Assembly (NCBI GenBank): GCA_040954595.2
Contig: CM082577.2
Location: 9,300,001 to 9,364,000 of the forward strand
Direction of reading: 5' to 3'
Source of the DNA: Balanoglossus misakiensis
Taxonomy: Eukaryota > Hemichordata
Length of the DNA: 64,000 bases
Both the position numbers and the translations under genes were made by a program. The notes under the pieces are model-generated. The model was not told the DNA's origin, made no database searches, and saw only the letters and a list, made by a program, of their open reading frames with translations. Below, piece by piece: positions 53,896 to 64,000 of the stretch; the stretch's first letter is position 1, and the number at the start of each line of letters is the position of its first letter.

Positions 53896-54106
53896 ACTGT
53901 AAAACGGGTTATTTCCACGAGCAATAAATTTTCGCAAAATACACGAGAGCAAAAAATACGTGAAAATAAAAAGTCGCGTCTAATGTTTTCAGAGATAATG
54001 ATGCAGTAAATGAAATAAGAGAACGCGAAAATTAATCCTCGCGTAACAGTTGCCTCTTTTGATAACGCGAAAATTTCCTGTCGCGAAAAATAACCCGTTT
54101 TACAGT
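53896..54106. mobile_element. MITE-like inverted repeat, long copy
   Basis: Perfect 16-base terminal inverted repeats, ACTGTAAAACGGGTTA at 53896-53911 and its complement at 54091-54106. The interior is rich in CGCGAAAA and TTTTCGC phrases and has no coding frame. Its end (CTGTAAAAC) matches that of the element at 17487, so the two appear to be one family. Confidence 0.7.
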
Positions 54107-54609
54107 GCTCTTACCGTGCCTAGCTCATACTGACAATCAATACTGTTTAGTACTCGATTCTGTATCAGCAACAACAGTGATCATTTCCATGTTTTAGATT
54201 TCCACTTCTGGCATGGAAGTGATCCCAAGGTATTGTGACCTGCATGGTTTTAATCGCGCAGCGTGGGTATTTCTTGTGATTTCCTGTGATTTATACGCAC
54301 GTCACAGCTCTTGCGAACTCAGCAGGTACTTGTTTGGTTTCTGATTGAATCAGTTACATATGAAACTAAAATAGAAATTTAAGTAAATAAACATTCTTCA
54401 CGCCTATTTAGGGAGAAGTCAGTCATATTTCTTTTTTAAACTCTGACCAACAGACCTGTGATATGTTTGGATTTGACTCACTCAAGTCAGCATTTTCCTG
54501 TTACCCTATACTCAGATCATGCTAGAAAAAAACTCAATGCTACCAAAGAGCTGTCACCTCTATTTTGTGCAGTTTTTACAATATATGTCCGAGAAAACAG
54601 CTATCCAAA

Positions 54610-54763
54610 ATGCCAACTTACAGGGTTGATAAGCACACCACTCCAAATTCCACCACTGGCGAAGATTTTTACAATTCATGCAGCTGTCATCATTGCCATG
54701 GTTACTATCACCCTGTTACAGATAATGATGCCACTATAGTAGCCGGACGACGTGCCAAAAAAG
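54610..54763 (+). other. Candidate exon in phase with the fourth CUB
   Basis: An ATG in good context (AAAATGCC) opens 51 codons ending KK and then a donor (AAAAAAG then GTACAC) in phase 1. The peptide includes NSCSCHHCHGYYHP. The phase fits the CUB exon at 57659, so this might be an alternative first exon or a linker exon. It could equally be chance; there is no signal peptide. Confidence 0.2.
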
Positions 54764-57658
54764 GTACACTTTATTTGGCATATTTCTGATGAGTAACATA
54801 TCTGTTATTTGTTTATCAGGGAAATTCTCATTTGAGGATAGGCTAGGTCAGGGACGCAATTAAGTCAAGTGGATCTGGCTGTCAGTAAAATAGATGGGAT
54901 GAATAATTCTAAGGGAAGCAAGTTACAATGTGTTGCAATAATAGCATAGTTTTTTCCTTGAATTGTCATCGTAATTCGATAAATACATATCCCAGACACA
55001 TACTTTAAGCCACATTTTGGAGTTAAGATTTGAAAGTAGATGACAAGAAACAAGTTTAAATTCTTAGAATTTTTGTGTGGATTAAGTTTCGTATTGTTTT
55101 ATGTCCTTGCACTTTTGACAGTCTTTTGAAATGAAAAAAAAAATCCATATGGCACAAGCAAACTGTGCATGTTATGTGGTAACTCCCTAGGTCTGAATGT
55201 TGTATTTTTCCATCAAATAACCAAAATATCTTTTTCAGATCTCAAATAAAACTGAGATTTGAAAACAAAACCTATTGGATTTATAGAAGAAAACTGTCGA
55301 TTTACTGATTTTTGTTGGTACCGGTTTATAATAAATATAGGTTATACATGTGTACATGCCTGATTGTAGTTTAATGAAGACAACTTGTGATGAACTGTCC
55401 TTGACTTTGGCTTTCAAAAGAGTACAAGGCAGATCACAGTAATAAGATGTCTCAGTGTAGTATTATCATATTACAGCTCCAACTCTCACTTTGATGTACA
55501 GGAATTCAGCTTTTTTCGGTCCAGCTGTAAACTTTGATTGTTTGATAGAATTAATAATAGTACTCTAGAATGTGTCATGATTTCATCCACTAGGACACAA
55601 GAATTGGGAAGGAAGGGCTTCCCCTTTATACAAAGCCATCACTTTCTCTGATTTTGAACCATCTGCTGCCGCTAATACATCTTACAGTTTAACGGTTCTG
55701 CACACACATATTTGACGCACTGTATGCACTACTATATAACACAAGCTGTAAATACTCACTGTAAGCTGATAGATAAACCGTTACTTTGATTCATAAGATC
55801 AGAAGCATGGCATGGTTCTTGTCCCAGTGACAGTGTCCGCCACGTAATTCCTTGCGTAGTACATGTACTGTCAATGGAAAATGATGTTCAGCTAGTCACG
55901 GAACATGAAAACACGCCAATGAACATAGTTCGTTAGAGTGGAGTATACGCTAGATATATCCTTGCACTAGATTGGTTCAAATTTTACGAGGTTGACTGAG
56001 GACAGACTAGCCGAGCTGCCGGGTCAGGTTACAGGGTATGGCACTATGCTGCATTCCAAACGGTTGTGATTGTGAAACGCAGCCGATGTGGGATGCACTT
56101 GCAAACTGTAAATAATTTTTTCCCCAATTCTGAGTGACAGAAGGAGTGCCTTGGCGCTAACCCATCAGATTTAAGGTCGCGACCTCTCAATAGTAGAGTG
56201 ATTAATGCAGCGCTGTGATTACTAGAACTGACTGGCCATACCATGTACAGTGTACATGTATGTGGGGGTTGATATACCAGGTGATGGTGTCACGTATAGG
56301 TTGCATTACAAAGCAAAGAGGGAAGGCATTGTTTTGTCATCCGGAGAGCTCTGTTATCTCTACATCAGACATTGTTTATTACTCTGCTGGTATGGTCGTT
56401 GCGCAGTTTCTTCTAAGTGGTTACGCAGTTCATGTTAGGGACATTGCATGTAGTGTCATAAAATGTATCAGTATTTTTGATTAATTGGTATTTGGTGTAT
56501 TGATTGGTTATTTGTTTGTTTATTTACTATTTTTACTGATACATCTTTCGTTCGTTCGTTCGTTCGTTCGTTCATTCATTCATTCATTCATTCATTCATT
56601 CATTCATTCATACCAGTACATACACAAATATCAGAGTTTATGAATTTGAAGAATTTTAGAAGAGTGCAAGTCGAAATTAAATTTTCAAATACATGCACCT
56701 AAGACAAAGACAAACTGTATAAAGGATGAAGTTTATTTTTATAAAACTTCATGAAAGTCTACATTTTGAGTTTCATGTGATCTTATTGACTTTTAAACCC
56801 TTGTCAGTTTTACTTGCATCTTATCCCACCAGACCTGTACATTTTGTAACAGAATTTTTTTATGAGAAATTTTATTTTTTGTCATTGCCCCAGCAGTGTG
56901 ATTATTAGCACAGTCATGAGTGGAATATCATCATGTTCTGTAGTGCAACAGATTAACAAACTTGTTGACCTCTTCTGTCACAGCCTGGAGTGTTTGTTGC
57001 CAATTGAGCAGGCGTACTGTAAATAGAAAAATGGAAAAAAAAATGTTTGTCAGGTGTCTGCGTGTGCACGTGAAAATAGTGCCCACAAAAGAATACACGC
57101 TGAATTTTGCACGTATGCCATGTGTCCTTAATGTTGAGTGCATGGCACCCAGACAGGTCAAAGGTCAGATATCTAGTCAGATACATGTATGCATGTAGCG
57201 GTACTCGGCAAAAGATAAAAAAAAAACTCTGGTGCAAGTTTTGCTGCAAAGAGGCAAGATGTATGTATATACATGTAGCCCAATGATTTATTTTCTTACT
57301 GACCACGTCAAATCGTTCAAAACATAAAAATGAAGTCCATCTACCGTAATAAATGTTGGTGTCATTCTGACCAATATATTTCGTTCACTTGGTTTTTTGG
57401 CTTAATTCACACATCAGGTATCTGCCATTTAAACCTGTGTAAATGGTTGTCCGGCAACCCCTGTTGAACAGGTCAAAGCACAATGGTGGCATTCATCGTT
57501 TCAGCATTTCTGTTTAATAAATGTCACATTGAACATGATCGATGGACCCACTTGATAAATTTGGGAACGAAAATTTATTGTATGTATTTTGATTTGGATG
57601 ATACGCCTGTGCCAGCTTTTCATGTAATTATTTGATTTCGTTTCTGACTTTAACACAG
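54764..57658. other. Non-coding stretch upstream of the fourth CUB
   Basis: AT-rich, no supported exon. Holds a (TTCG)n/(TTCA)n tetranucleotide run at 56547-56610. The end (TTTAACACAG) is the acceptor of the CUB exon. Confidence 0.5.
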
Positions 57659-58376
57659 ACAGATGTTTTCACAACTTCAAGGCGTCGCCAGAAGCCAGGA
57701 TCTTCTCCAGTCCCTATTATCCCATGAACTATGACCCGGACTCCATGTGCATGATCAGGATATCTTCACCCCGCGGTTACAGAGTTCAGGTGGAATTCTT
57801 GGAGATGGACATCGAGGAAACGGAGTACTGTGCATTCGACCATGTGGCAGTGCATGATGGGAGGCACCGAGCGTCGGTCAGGATTGGACAGTACTGCGGG
57901 ACTCAGGTACCGAAACAGCCAATCGCGTCAACAGGTGAATTCATATTTTTTGCTTCAAACGTACATGTGCATGTAAATTGTATGAGGTGATGTTCTGATT
58001 ATTTGTATTCCTTTCGTAGAATATTCAATGTTGTTGTTCCCATCATTGACATATGTTCCATCATCAGTTGTTTCAAATCACAACCTGTTTATGAGCATAA
58101 CACATAAATAGTTCTATGATATAATATTTGGTATGGACCAGAAATCATGTTAAGTCAGCATGCATCACTTCATTCTGGAGTAGGATTGTACCACTCTTGA
58201 CAATGCACTAAATAAATGTTTTTCTTGCATTGTTTCTTTCCGTTTCATCAGGGAAGAGTATGCTGCTGTTGTTTGTTTCGGACGGAAATCATTCCGGGCG
58301 AGGGTTCAAGGCCAGGTATCGAGCCGTCTCATCAAAGTCGCAGATCGGTAACTCAAACCAGCATATGGAACTGTGA
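57659..58376 (+). CDS. Fourth CUB domain and C terminus, tolloid-like
   Basis: Two exons, 57659-57934 and 58252-58376, with TGA at 58374. Entering in phase 1 they give 132 aa: a complete CUB domain (DRCFHNF start, FSSPYYPMNY, CAFDHVAVHDG, QYCG, GRGFKARY end) and a short polar tail ending HMEL. Cysteine spacing and the Asp/Glu calcium-site residues are typical of CUB. The phase-1 entry fits the phase-1 exit of the exon ending at 16108, and the summed coding length (2631 bases) is a multiple of three, which supports one 876-aa protein. The alternative is a separate CUB gene whose start I cannot identify. Confidence 0.8.
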
Positions 58377-59480
58377 ATTGATGGTCCCACTCTAAAAGAA
58401 GACAACAACAAGAAACTTGAATTTGGAAAGAACTCAAAAAAAATTTAAAGCTGTTATTATCACACCTGCCTCTCATCGCTTTCTTGGGTCAGATTTAGCT
58501 GTGCAATGTTTCGATCTAGGATGGCATCAGATGAAGTTCCTGCTATTTGCAACCCGTAGCTTTTCACTGTATTATGGACAGGACCAAGGTGTTTGTGGTG
58601 AATTTCAACCCAAGCTTCATGGTCACACATGATTTGCATGGCTCAAATGTGATTGAAACTGAGTCATTTTTTCCATCATCCAAACCTTATGCAAATTTGC
58701 TCATTCTTTAATAGACAACAAAATAACATGAAACTGAACTACATCAGAAGGATTTCTTCTCGATTGGTGTACATGTGCCTTATCAGTCGGACCACAATTT
58801 CTGTATCAGAACACTTTTCATATTAGATGGTACTCTAGATTCACCAGTATAGATTCCACACAAAAAATCAGAATTTTTTTTAACCTAGTTCGAGAAATGT
58901 TTGTAGTATTTATAAATATATATTAGACAGTACAGTACTTAATGTATTATTTTTATACTGGAGTGATATGCAGTACTGTTGACTTCACTCAAGAAATAAA
59001 AAATGTGAACAAAAGTTTAGATTTCAAAATTTAAAATGAGTGCAAATACCATGTACCATTATTTAGTAATTCTTTTATTCTCTACTTACTGTTTTTATTT
59101 AATCTTTCTTATACTAACTATAATTATGGTTGAATGTTTGTAATTGTGTATTTACATCGATCCATTTCTGCTTTGGTGGTGCCTGTTTAGCCTGTTATCA
59201 AATGGAAGTGATACTCAAAGACATACTCGGATAACACTGTCTGTTCCTAATCATCATTTTGGACATCAGGTCATACCACATGCAAGCCCTGTAGAATTCG
59301 TGCAAATGACTTGTAAAATTGAGGGTTTTATCAAAAATTGGTGTATTTTCTTGTAATCATGTGTAGATTATTTCATTTGAGAAAGTTTTGTATTTACTCG
59401 AATTTATTATACAAACATATTTATATGTACTAAAATTTATTGTCTATATTTGATATCAATAAAGCATACATTGTATCCTT
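58377..59480 (+). other. 3' UTR of the CUB/tolloid-like gene
   Basis: AT-rich and without exons. AATAAA at 59458-59463 is the best poly(A) signal, giving a 3' UTR of about 1.1 kb; an earlier candidate lies near 58997. Confidence 0.45.
59458..59463 (+). terminator. AATAAA poly(A) signal
   Basis: Canonical signal in TCAATAAAGC, followed after about 20 bases by a GT-containing stretch. Confidence 0.5.
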
Positions 59481-60764
59481 ACAAATGTGGCATTATGTCT
59501 ACTCTAGTCGTAGTATCTAACTGTATTTGTCCACTTTGCTTCCAAAACTTAGTTTTGGAAGCAAAATACGGCTAGATACTAGACTATGTCTACTCATACA
59601 AAACAAAATATATATTGGTCCTTACAGCAGCATCGTTGGTTTAATAAAGTGGGCCCATGATTTCATTTTTCCTTCAAACACAAAATGGCTCATGCACAGG
59701 GTCTTGTTGTGAGGTTTACTGATGCTGTGTGTTCAGGAAAGAATAACCGGTAATTTAGTGAAATGGATATAATAACATGTTTTGAAATGAGCTGGTGGCA
59801 ATTACATGTAATCATGATCCCTCCATCACCCATGATGTAATGCTCACTTGTGAAAAAAACAGCTGAACAACAAATAACAGTTGAAGACAAACGCCACTAC
59901 ACAACTCGAAAACATTTTTTCACGTCTTTTAGATCAACACTCATCTCTCTCAAGAGCCGAGACAGGTGACAGTTGTCTTTTGTGTATTTACATTCCAAGC
60001 CGTGAAAATGTTGGCAGCCGATCACATTGCCATAGCACAGTTGGCAAGTCAGTATTCATATTTGGTACATGATTCAACACTTGTGGTAACACCTGCTCGA
60101 CTTCGATCAGAATGTGTCTGGCCTTTATATTCACATCAACACAACCCTTGATCAGTGTTTATGACGTTGGAGACCACAGGTACTACATGATTACGGATAT
60201 GTGCTGGCCATTATTAAGATCAGATTACAGCGTAATTTAATTTCAGCCTCAATGTCATAACAAAATCCACTCAAAATACAACAGACATTCATGCACTCAA
60301 ACACATCCATTACATAAAAATTGATAAAAAAACTACAGACCATTTGGATTGTATGTAAATTTGTTTTATTTCAATTTCTCTTGAAACTTTAATACATACT
60401 TCAGCTGTACAAATAAAATCAGATATATGTGAAAATAATATCTCGATATTTGTCTCAATGGGATTTCTTGTGTTCTCATTTTACATTTGAGACTTTCTCA
60501 TGATACAATGTAGATCATCCTTGTTTTTTCAGAAGGAAAATGAAGCGTGAATTTAAATCAATTTTGTTACAGGGATTTCTGGCTACTACCTTAGTCCATA
60601 TAAATCATATTTTATATTTTGTTGTGAACATTTTTCAAGTACCTTCCTGAAAACATTCGCAATGACGCATTCTTGTAGAATTCCATACATATTTGTTGGA
60701 ACTATTGACACAGTTTGAACTAAAAGTTTTAAAATAATAAAAAGTTTCCTTCCTAAAACATTTT
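59481..60764. other. Intergenic, between convergent genes
   Basis: No gene seen between the plus-strand CUB gene and the minus-strand midasin gene. A short near-palindrome around 59536-59566 (CTTCCAAAACTTAG / GTTTTGGAAG) is the only structure noted. Confidence 0.45.
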
Positions 60765-60770
60765 TTTATT
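60765..60770 (-). terminator. AATAAA poly(A) signal, midasin gene
   Basis: AATAAA on the minus strand about 180 bases past the midasin stop codon. Confidence 0.5.
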
Positions 60771-60947
60771 AGTACATGTATATTACAAGTAAAAATAAAT
60801 ATATCTCTTCGGGAGGAAAATGCCAAGATATTGCACTTGGAATAGTAAAAGTAGCAAGCTTGCCCCTGATTGGCTGTAAATGACAATATGGCAGCCTTTG
60901 GTGATACCACAACCAATAACAAAAACTCTCCGAACTTTGTGTGCATT

Positions 60948-63745
60948 TCAAGGGGTATCTGCTGTGACCAATTCAAACCACTGTCTTAGAGCGTCACTCA
61001 GCGTAGCGGGGAGGGCGTTGATGTCTCGTAGGATGATGTAGAACGGAAAGGGAAACTGTTCCATGTATTGTTTGATGTCTGGCATTTCGCCAGGGCCTTT
61101 GAAGATGGGTACCTTGATGTCTAAAATAGAATCCTGTCGGAAGAAAGAAAGTACAATAAGTTCAGTGTGCCTTGAGACTCATCTTCTGTGTTTTTTCTTG
61201 CATGTTTCACAGCGTCTGTACTTTTAGTAAATCTTACTCAAGAGCTGGAAAAATAAATTTGATTTCACCAAAGTGTATCACCTCTACAAGTTTAAAATTC
61301 TGCACAGTGTACATCGTACTATTTTATAAATTTCCCATACTGTGTATTTACCAACACAAACGCACAATGCAGAGAGAGTTCTCTATTAGATGGTGGTTGA
61401 TATTTTGCCTGTCAGGTATGCGACTAGATCAACAGAAATACCACTAACCTTATTGTCTGGGTTGTCCAGCACCACAAAGACGATGAACACATGAGCCTCT
61501 TTGGCCGCCCTGACCACCGATTTGACCACTTCCATACCCTCCAGGAATAAACCTCTGCCGTCAGACACTATCAGCAGAAGCTGTGAGGTGTCCAAGCTAG
61601 CTGTGCCTGGGTGTTGTCTCATACGGGCCGACATCATCACGCTGATGGCTTTGTCCAGAAGCTGAGGAGAGATGAGAATGCAGGGTGTCGTATACACAGT
61701 CAGTGTAATGTAAGTGGATGCATTCTGTCTTTTTGCGGATACATAATGCTTTTTGATGCTTGCAATGTGGACAGTCTGTGTTTGGGCCTTTTTTCTACAC
61801 AGAACCAACATACATTGAGTAGAGGGACAATACAGTGTTAGTCCTCATGAGAGAATGTTGTTTGGTCCAACTACAAATGATCTTGTAATTTTCTTTATAC
61901 GGGGCATGTTCCCCTTTAAAGGAAGTGATGTCACAGTTTCTTCCACATATCTGATAGTTCACCATTCAGTAGTACAAAGACAAGCTTCAATATCCTTTCA
62001 CTTTCTTCGCTCTTTTATCTTTATGTGAAGAGGAAGAAAATATGCCAATTCACTCTACCTGTGCTATTTTGGTTTTCTTCTGCTCAAACGTGAACTGCTG
62101 TAAAATCCTGGCACCAGACTGACTTGAAAACTGTTCATGGAATGGATGTAGCAGCTCTACTGATTCTCCAAAGCTGAAAAAAAATCACAAAGGAATATTC
62201 TTTACACTGAAATGTTTTTGCAAGTTGGAGTGGTATAGTAAATGATAGAGAGAACTTCTCGAATGATACATGTATATAACCTCTTCTTACATGTAGATAC
62301 ATATTTGGAATAATCTGAGAATCCAGACAGCTATAAAAACACATCTGTGAAGCTGGTGTGTAGGTCACCAAACATACCTGCAGACGGCTAACTCTCCCAC
62401 TTCCAACCATGTCAGTGCATTACTAATGACAGCTAGTGATTCGAATGCAAGCTGAAAATCAAGATGGAAAATTGAAAGTCATATTGCGCTGCGCCCATTT
62501 AAATAATAAACTCACGTCAATGCATTCACAACTGGTGGTGTTAATCTGGTGTATAAAGAAAGTGTTAATCTACACTCATGTAATGTTTAAGTTGAACATA
62601 ATTACTCATCTCTACATGAGCCCAGAATCTGTCACTGTACCGATCATTTGGCACTCTGCAATCATCACCACAGTAACACATAAATAAAAAACAAACATCT
62701 TTTTAACAGCACTGAACAAAAAGAAATTTACCAATGCTGTGTTGCATTACACATTACCTGTTTTGAGTGATTATCGGCCATACTGGAGGAATCATCCACA
62801 GCCAACATGATTTGGTAGTTGCGCTTGCTCGGTTTTGTCCGACGTAACCAAATCTTGTCCTTCCTAAACTGACTTGCTATGTAGGGAATGACTTTTCTCA
62901 TGTTTAGTCTCTTGCCTGTGCGGTAGTCACCTCTATTGGGGTGTGGAGAGAAAAAGTAAGGCAATGGTGAAAATTAACACTCACGGCCAAACGGTAGCTG
63001 TTGAACACACACTCTTGAGGAATACTTCATAACAGTTAATATTTTGTGGCGCGAGACAGCCATAACCTGTAACCCACCTTAATTTAGTTGCCTGTGAAGG
63101 CTCCAAGACCAGTCTCAGTTGTTCACATAATTCTTGAGACAAACTGGAAGTTAGTGATTCGTATCTGTGCCAGGCTTCTTGGGCTACTTTCTCCTGTGAT
63201 AGTTAAAAAAGTCAGAATAGTACATTGCGGCTCTAAAAACAATAGCAGAATTGAAGATTAGAAAAGGCAAGTTCTTTGATGCACAGGTTGCTATGGTGAT
63301 TGAAAAACATAAAAAAGGTACAGAATGAGAACCTGGTTCACCAGGTCTGTGTACATGTATCAAACATTGCCTGTCAAAAACAAATGTGTATCCATGGTGA
63401 TTTGTACAAGCATACACGCTCACAGTCAAACCCAGTCCATCTCACCTCTTCAGCAGATCCTGCAGTGTGCGTCCACGTTGTCAACTGATCTTCTAACTCG
63501 CACCGCAACTTTTCCACGTCCAACTCACTGGCCCTACTCTCCAATTCCATCAGCACGTCCCTGGCAGTGTGGATGGTGGACTCTCTGTTCCTCTCTTCCG
63601 CCGTCCGATTTCTGTCCCTCTCTCCCTCTCCATCCGCGGTGCCGTCCTCTGCCTGGTCGCCATCTTGTTCTCCGTCACCCACTTCTTCCGAGTCTCGCTC
63701 GCTTTTCAGTTGCGCCAGCGGTAAACTCTCACCTCTGTTTGGGTC
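60948..63745 (-). CDS. MDN1: Midasin (MDN1), C-terminal exons, partial
   Basis: Seven exons, all in phase: 63745-63446, 63193-63078, 62932-62758, 62451-62378, 62173-62059, 61661-61449 and 61133-60948 (TGA). They encode the last 392 residues of midasin, a protein usually above 4,000 aa; the remainder lies beyond the right edge. The first exon is acidic (VGDGEQDGDQAEDG), the end of the Asp/Glu-rich region. RGDYRTGKRLNMRKVIPYIA introduces the MIDAS domain, a von Willebrand A fold: the metal-site motif DDSSS and the later VSDGRGLFLEG are intact. The end (DSILDIKVPIFKGPGEMP, then ILRDINALPATLSDALRQWF) is highly conserved across eukaryotes. Midasin is the AAA ATPase that pulls assembly factors off the pre-60S ribosome in the nucleus; the MIDAS domain binds their UBL domains. 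Confidence 0.97.
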
Positions 63746-64000
63746 CTGACAAGATGCAATGAATCCAATCCAACATGTATCACATCTCATCATATCACAT
63801 CACAACATTTGAATGGAAGAACTTATTCTTCTGAATATAAATGGAATCTGATACTAAGAAATACAGTGCAACCTTCACATAAAGCCACCTCTACAACTGC
63901 AAAACAATGTTCATATAATTTCCAAAACAAACACATACCAAATATCACTCCTGTATACAAGACAACTGTGGAATAATTACACCCAGAATATTCCAAAAGG
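63746..64000 (-). other. Midasin intron at window edge
   Basis: Sequence upstream of the acceptor TTGTCAG at 63746. No exon seen before the window ends. Confidence 0.7.

Noticed and set aside
54458-54739. 93-codon frame with a hydrophobic stretch (AAVIIAMVTITLLQI)
   Set aside because: Isolated, no splice context, overlaps in another frame the better candidate exon at 54610-54763.

Overview
The window is genomic DNA from an animal. Genes are split by short phase-consistent GT-AG introns, the proteins are metazoan types (tolloid-like astacin protease, biotinidase/vanin amidohydrolase, von Willebrand D domain, midasin), and the non-coding DNA is AT-rich with long microsatellites, homopolymer runs and dispersed repeats. 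An invertebrate deuterostome such as amphioxus or a hemichordate fits best, but I cannot fix the species from sequence alone.

Layout. 1-4.04 kb: a secreted protein with one vWD domain (+, six exons, 346 aa). 4.16-6.08 kb: a biotinidase/pantetheinase-like enzyme (-, 511 aa) whose 3' end meets the vWD gene tail to tail. 6.97-16.1 kb: a tolloid/BMP1-like gene (+) with signal peptide, short propeptide, astacin domain, CUB1, Thr-rich linker, CUB2, EGF and CUB3. A fourth CUB and a stop codon lie at 57.66-58.38 kb in matching phase. If they belong to the same gene (17 coding exons, 876 aa), one intron is about 41.5 kb.

Inside that interval, on the opposite strand: a 1,333-aa single-exon protein (18.08-22.08 kb) with an N-terminal membrane segment and about 38 Pro/Glu/Ala/Thr repeats; a 6-kb array of tandem transposon-like repeats (26.35-32.34 kb); two candidate exons of a Cys-rich protein (32.8-33.6 kb); and two related coiled-coil genes (37.7-38.9 and 47.35-49.9 kb), the larger ending in a prenylation-type Cys-Ser-Ile-Met tail. 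60.95-63.75 kb: the last seven exons of midasin (MDN1, -), running off the right edge.

The most unusual points are the apparent nesting of several reverse-strand genes in one tolloid intron, the ABAB repeat array carrying 13 perfect DR1-type nuclear-receptor motifs, the paralogous coiled-coil pair of unknown family, and the highly homogenised repeat protein. Gene models were spliced by eye; exon junctions with weak signals are marked.
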